DNA of 64,000 nucleotides from Variovorax sp. Sphag1AA (lineage in GTDB: Bacteria > Pseudomonadota > Gammaproteobacteria > Burkholderiales > Burkholderiaceae_C). This document shows positions 61,031-64,000 of the stretch, in pieces. The stretch spans positions 186,001 through 250,000 of the forward strand of contig NZ_JACHYC010000003.1 of NCBI RefSeq assembly GCF_014192575.1, in the 5' to 3' direction. Below the pieces are notes generated by a model. The model did not search any database and was not told the DNA's origin. It saw nothing but the letters and a program-made list of their open reading frames with translations. Every line of letters starts with the position of its first letter. The stretch's first letter is position 1. Made by a program: the position numbers and the translations under genes.

Positions 61031-61726
61031 ATGAACACCGATCCTGTCTTCCTCCTCGATGTGGACAACACCCTGCTCGACAACGATCGGATCATTGCCG
61101 ACCTGCGCGACCATCTCGAGCGCGAAATCGGTGTCGCCGGCTTCGATCGCTACTGGGCGATCTTCGAGGCGCTGCGCGACCGGCTCGGCTACACGGACTA
61201 CCTCGGTGCCTTGCAGAGCTACCGCGCCGATGTCGAAGAAAGCGACGCCACGGCCTATCGGCTGCTGTCGTTGTCGACCTTCCTGATCGACTACCCGTTT
61301 CACGAGCGCCTCTATCCGAGCGCCCTTGAAGTCATCGCTCGGCTCGGCCGCCTCGGAACGACGGTGATCCTCTCGGACGGCGACGTCGTCTTCCAGCCGC
61401 GAAAGGTGAAGCGCTCCGGCCTCTGGGATGCAGTCGAGGGGCGGGTCCTGATCTATGTCCACAAAGAGCAGAAGCTCGATGCCGTACAGCGCTGCTATCC
61501 GGCGCGCCACTACGTCATGGTCGATGATAAGCAGCGCATTCTGACGGCGATGAAGGAGGTGCTGGGCGAGCGCCTCGTCACTGTTTTTCCGCGCCAGGGC
61601 CACTACGCGCATGACCCGGCGAACCTGGCCCGCTATCCTGCCGCCGATATGAGCGTCGACCACATCGGCGACCTGCTCGAACCCGACTTCGAATCGCGGC
61701 TCAAAGCCATTCTGGAGAAGATATGA
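61031..61726 (+). CDS. HAD-superfamily hydrolase
   Basis: A 231-residue HAD-fold phosphatase. Motif I is [12 protein letters not shown] (residues 8-19, nucleophile Asp10 and acid Asp12), motif [11 protein letters not shown] near 115, motif III Lys near 140-160, motif [10 protein letters not shown] near 165. The cap is helical. It overlaps the transketolase start by 4 bp (ATGA), so it probably works on a sugar phosphate connected with that enzyme, though this is inferred. No strong ribosome site is visible before the ATG at 61031. Confidence 0.88.
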   Translation: MNTDPVFLLDVDNTLLDNDRIIADLRDHLEREIGVAGFDRYWAIFEALRDRLGYTDYLGALQSYRADVEESDATAYRLLSLSTFLIDYPFHERLYPSALEVIARLGRLGTTVILSDGDVVFQPRKVKRSGLWDAVEGRVLIYVHKEQKLDAVQRCYPARHYVMVDDKQRILTAMKEVLGERLVTVFPRQGHYAHDPANLARYPAADMSVDHIGDLLEPDFESRLKAILEKI

Positions 61727-63777
61727 ATGCTCCTGCCTCGCTGGATCAGCAATGCATCGACACGCTGCGCTTCCTCTCGGTGGACATGGTGCAGCAGGCC
61801 AACAGCGGCCACCCTGGGTTGCCACTTGGTGCCGCACCGATGGCCTACGTGCTGTGGACGCGCTACTTGAAGCACCATCCCTCAAGCCCGCTGTGGCCCG
61901 ACCGCGACCGCTTCGTACTCTCAGCCGGACACGGCTCGGCGCTGCTCTATGCCTTGCTGCATGTGACCGGCTACGACCTGTCGATCGACGACATCAAGCG
62001 CTTTCGGCAGTGGGGTAGCAAGGCGCCGGGGCACCCGGAGCACGGGCACACGGCAGGCGTCGAAGTCACCACTGGCCCGCTCGGCCAGGGCCTCGCCAAC
62101 GCCATCGGCATGGCCATCGCTGAGACACAACTCGCAGCGCGCTACAACCGCGACGGCCACCGGATCGTCGATCACCGCACATGGGTGATCGCCAGCGACG
62201 GAGACCTGATGGAAGGTGTCGCTTCTGAAGCCGCATCGCTGGCCGGCCACCTGAAACTCGGCAAGCTGGTCTGCCTCTACGACAACAACTCGGTCACGCT
62301 TTCTGCGGGCACCGACATGACCTTCACCGAGGATCGCGCCAAGCGTTTCGAAGCCTATGGCTGGCAGGTGTTGAACGTCGATGACGGCAACGATGTACAG
62401 GCGATCGATGCGGCGCTTGCCACTGCCAGCGCCGACACGGAGAGGCCGTCGCTGATCCTCGTTCGCACCCACCTGGGCTTCGGCTCGCCCGAACAGGACA
62501 GCTTCAAGGCGCATGGTTCGCCCCTTGGCGTGGCCAACGTCAAGAAGACCAAGGAAACGCTCGGCTGGCCGGTCGAGCCGCCGTTTCTATTGCCCGAACC
62601 TGCGCTGGCCCGGTTCCGTGAAGTGCTGACGTCCGGCATGGCTGCGGAGTCCGACTGGAACCAGCGCATGGCGGCGTATGGGAAGGCCTTCCCCGAGCTT
62701 GCGCGCGAGTTGCAGGATCGCATGCGCAGCGAACTGCCAAGCGGCTGGGATACGGACGTTCCAGTATTTGCCGCCGATGCCAAGGGCATGGCAACGCGCG
62801 TGGCCGGCGGCAAGGTGCTCAACGCCCTGGCGCCGAAGTTGCCGGCGCTCATGGGCGGCTCGGCTGACCTCGATCCGTCGACGCACACGGCGATGAAAGG
62901 GCAGGGCGACTTCAATCCGATGCTTGCCCCGAACGGGGACAGCGAAGGCTCCGACAGTGCCGGCTGGAGTTACGCCGGCCGCAACATCCACTTCGGCGTT
63001 CGCGAACACGCGATGGGATCGATCGTCAACGGCTTGGCGGCGCATGGTGGGTTCATCGGCTACGGCTCGACCTTCCTGATCTTCTCCGACTACATGCGGC
63101 CGCCCATCCGCCTCGCTGCGCTCATGGGCTTGCACGTTGTCCATGTCTTCACGCACGACAGCCTTGCCTTGGGCGAGGACGGGCCGACGCACCAGCCGAT
63201 CGAGCAACTCGCCAGCTTGCGCGCGATCCCTCGCCTGACGTTGCTGCGCCCGGCCGATGCCAACGAGACTGCGGTTGCTTGGAAGATCGCGGTCGAAGCA
63301 CGCGACCGGCCCGTGCTGCTGGCGCTGACGCGGCAGGACGTCGCCACGCTCGACCGCAGTTGGTACGCGAGCGCTGAAGGCGTGCGACGAGGTGCCTACG
63401 TCCTCAGTGATGCAGGATCAACGCTGCCTTCGCTGATCCTGATGGCAAGCGGCTCCGAGGTCGGCCTCATCCTCGCTGCCGCAGAGCGCCTCGGCGCCGA
63501 AGGTATCGCGGTCCGTTGCGTGTCGATGCCGAGCTGGGATCTGTTCGAAATGCAGCCGCAGAGTTATCGCGACGAGGTGCTTCCGCCGCAGGTCACCGCT
63601 CGCCTCGCGGTGGAGCTCGGCGTGCGGCAAGGCTGGGATCGCTATGTCGGCATACGTGGCGACATGCTTGGCATCGACCAATATGGCGCGTCAGCCCCGG
63701 CAGAAGTGCTGCTCGAGAAGTATGGCTTCACGGTGGACAACGTCGTCGCGCGAGCGAAGAAGCTTCTCGCTGCCTGA
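61723..63777 (+). CDS. tkt: transketolase
   Basis: A 684-residue thiamine-diphosphate enzyme that moves two-carbon units between sugar phosphates in the pentose phosphate pathway. Visible are [14 protein letters not shown] near 28, [14 protein letters not shown] near 67, [14 protein letters not shown] near 115, the thiamine-binding [15 protein letters not shown] near 158, [20 protein letters not shown] near 423 and [13 protein letters not shown] near 485. The length is normal and all domains are present. It follows the HAD gene by overlap. Confidence 0.95.
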   Translation: MNAPASLDQQCIDTLRFLSVDMVQQANSGHPGLPLGAAPMAYVLWTRYLKHHPSSPLWPDRDRFVLSAGHGSALLYALLHVTGYDLSIDDIKRFRQWGSKAPGHPEHGHTAGVEVTTGPLGQGLANAIGMAIAETQLAARYNRDGHRIVDHRTWVIASDGDLMEGVASEAASLAGHLKLGKLVCLYDNNSVTLSAGTDMTFTEDRAKRFEAYGWQVLNVDDGNDVQAIDAALATASADTERPSLILVRTHLGFGSPEQDSFKAHGSPLGVANVKKTKETLGWPVEPPFLLPEPALARFREVLTSGMAAESDWNQRMAAYGKAFPELARELQDRMRSELPSGWDTDVPVFAADAKGMATRVAGGKVLNALAPKLPALMGGSADLDPSTHTAMKGQGDFNPMLAPNGDSEGSDSAGWSYAGRNIHFGVREHAMGSIVNGLAAHGGFIGYGSTFLIFSDYMRPPIRLAALMGLHVVHVFTHDSLALGEDGPTHQPIEQLASLRAIPRLTLLRPADANETAVAWKIAVEARDRPVLLALTRQDVATLDRSWYASAEGVRRGAYVLSDAGSTLPSLILMASGSEVGLILAAAERLGAEGIAVRCVSMPSWDLFEMQPQSYRDEVLPPQVTARLAVELGVRQGWDRYVGIRGDMLGIDQYGASAPAEVLLEKYGFTVDNVVARAKKLLAA

Positions 63778-63800
63778 AACCCCTGTCTCGAAGCATCCAT

Positions 63801-64000
63801 TCAAACCGCTTCGATGATGCGAATCTCCCGGTCGGCTCCGTCGCCCAGCGCGGCCAGTGCTTCCTTGTAGGCCGGGCTGTCGTGCGCGGCGGTTGCCTGC
63901 TCGACGCTGTCAAATTCGATCAGCACGGTGCGTTGCATCACGCCAAGCTCGTAGACCTTGGACGGCATGCCACGCGCCAGGAAGCGCGCGCCATTGCTCG
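63801..64000 (-). CDS. DUF1330 family protein (5' end beyond window)
   Basis: The leftward frame ends at 63801 and runs out of the window at 64000. The visible part reads NGARFLARGMPSKVYELGV, then QRTVLIEFDSVEQA and DSPAYKEALAALGDGADREI, which matches DUF1330 proteins (small dimeric alpha/beta-barrel-like). The function is unknown. It converges with the transketolase gene (23-nt gap). Confidence 0.85.
   Translation of the reverse strand, partial: SNGARFLARGMPSKVYELGVMQRTVLIEFDSVEQATAAHDSPAYKEALAALGDGADREIRIIEAV

Noticed and set aside
1..64000. Mobile elements, CRISPR arrays, tRNA or rRNA genes
   Set aside because: No transposase, terminal repeats, spacer arrays, cloverleaf or rRNA core sequence was found by reading; the region looks like stable chromosome.

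Overview
The window is high-GC (roughly two thirds G+C), gene-dense DNA. It looks chromosomal and comes from a betaproteobacterium of the Comamonadaceae; Variovorax or a close relative is the best guess. The grounds are the many divergent LysR/operon pairs, three stand-alone Bug-type (tripartite tricarboxylate) binding proteins, the C-P lyase layout and the codon bias. The genus is inferred, not proven. No rRNA, tRNA, CRISPR array, insertion sequence or phage gene was seen.

Region by region: (1) 19-3897, an acyl-CoA ligase and acyl-CoA dehydrogenase operon facing a LysR regulator, with a perfect 23-bp palindrome between them. (2) 3905-13555, an SDR-fold protein reading left. Reading right, a sigma54-like promoter and a tandem glycine riboswitch precede a MarR regulator, a peptide-type ABC importer (binding protein, two permeases, fused double ATPase), an M81 peptidase and an M20D amidohydrolase. 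(3) 13566-27616, a complete C-P lyase locus. The left arm is phnF, a DUF1045 2H-phosphoesterase, phnN and an OPT transporter; the right arm is phnG-H-I-J-K-L-M, a PPOX flavoprotein gene and phnC-D-E1-E2. It should let the cell use phosphonates as a phosphorus source.

(4) 27617-36523, a mixed stretch: DUF1161 protein, chemotaxis receptor with a FliA-like promoter, PhyH dioxygenase with a LysR gene, a DHA2 MFS gene broken by an in-frame stop, a second MFS gene with an aldo/keto reductase and a divergent LysR. (5) 36527-42507, a LysR-controlled catabolic operon: HpcH/HpaI aldolase, LigI-like lactonase, a seven-repeat EAR beta-propeller protein of unknown job and a Bug protein. (6) 42600-42810, a small independent transcription unit (28-residue peptide, hairpin, strong terminator).

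(7) 43237-49126, an Aap-type polar amino-acid ABC importer with a class V aminotransferase and a divergent DauR/YheO-type regulator. (8) 49101-53530, Bug protein, amidohydrolase, NifU-like protein and fumarylacetoacetase-type hydrolase, divergent from an AraC regulator. (9) 53580-60104, a Tat-exported CodA-like amidohydrolase, an AraC regulator, an alpha/beta hydrolase behind a hairpin that covers its start site, an amidohydrolase/Bug pair and a LysR. (10) 60198-64000, a periplasmic cupin, a HAD phosphatase overlapping a transketolase and a cut-off DUF1330 gene.

The overall picture is a versatile soil or plant-associated heterotroph. Each transport-plus-hydrolase module carries its own regulator. 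The least conventional items are the glycine riboswitch on a peptide-utilisation operon, the EAR-propeller catabolic operon, the PPOX gene inside the C-P lyase operon and the 42.6-42.8 kb small transcript.
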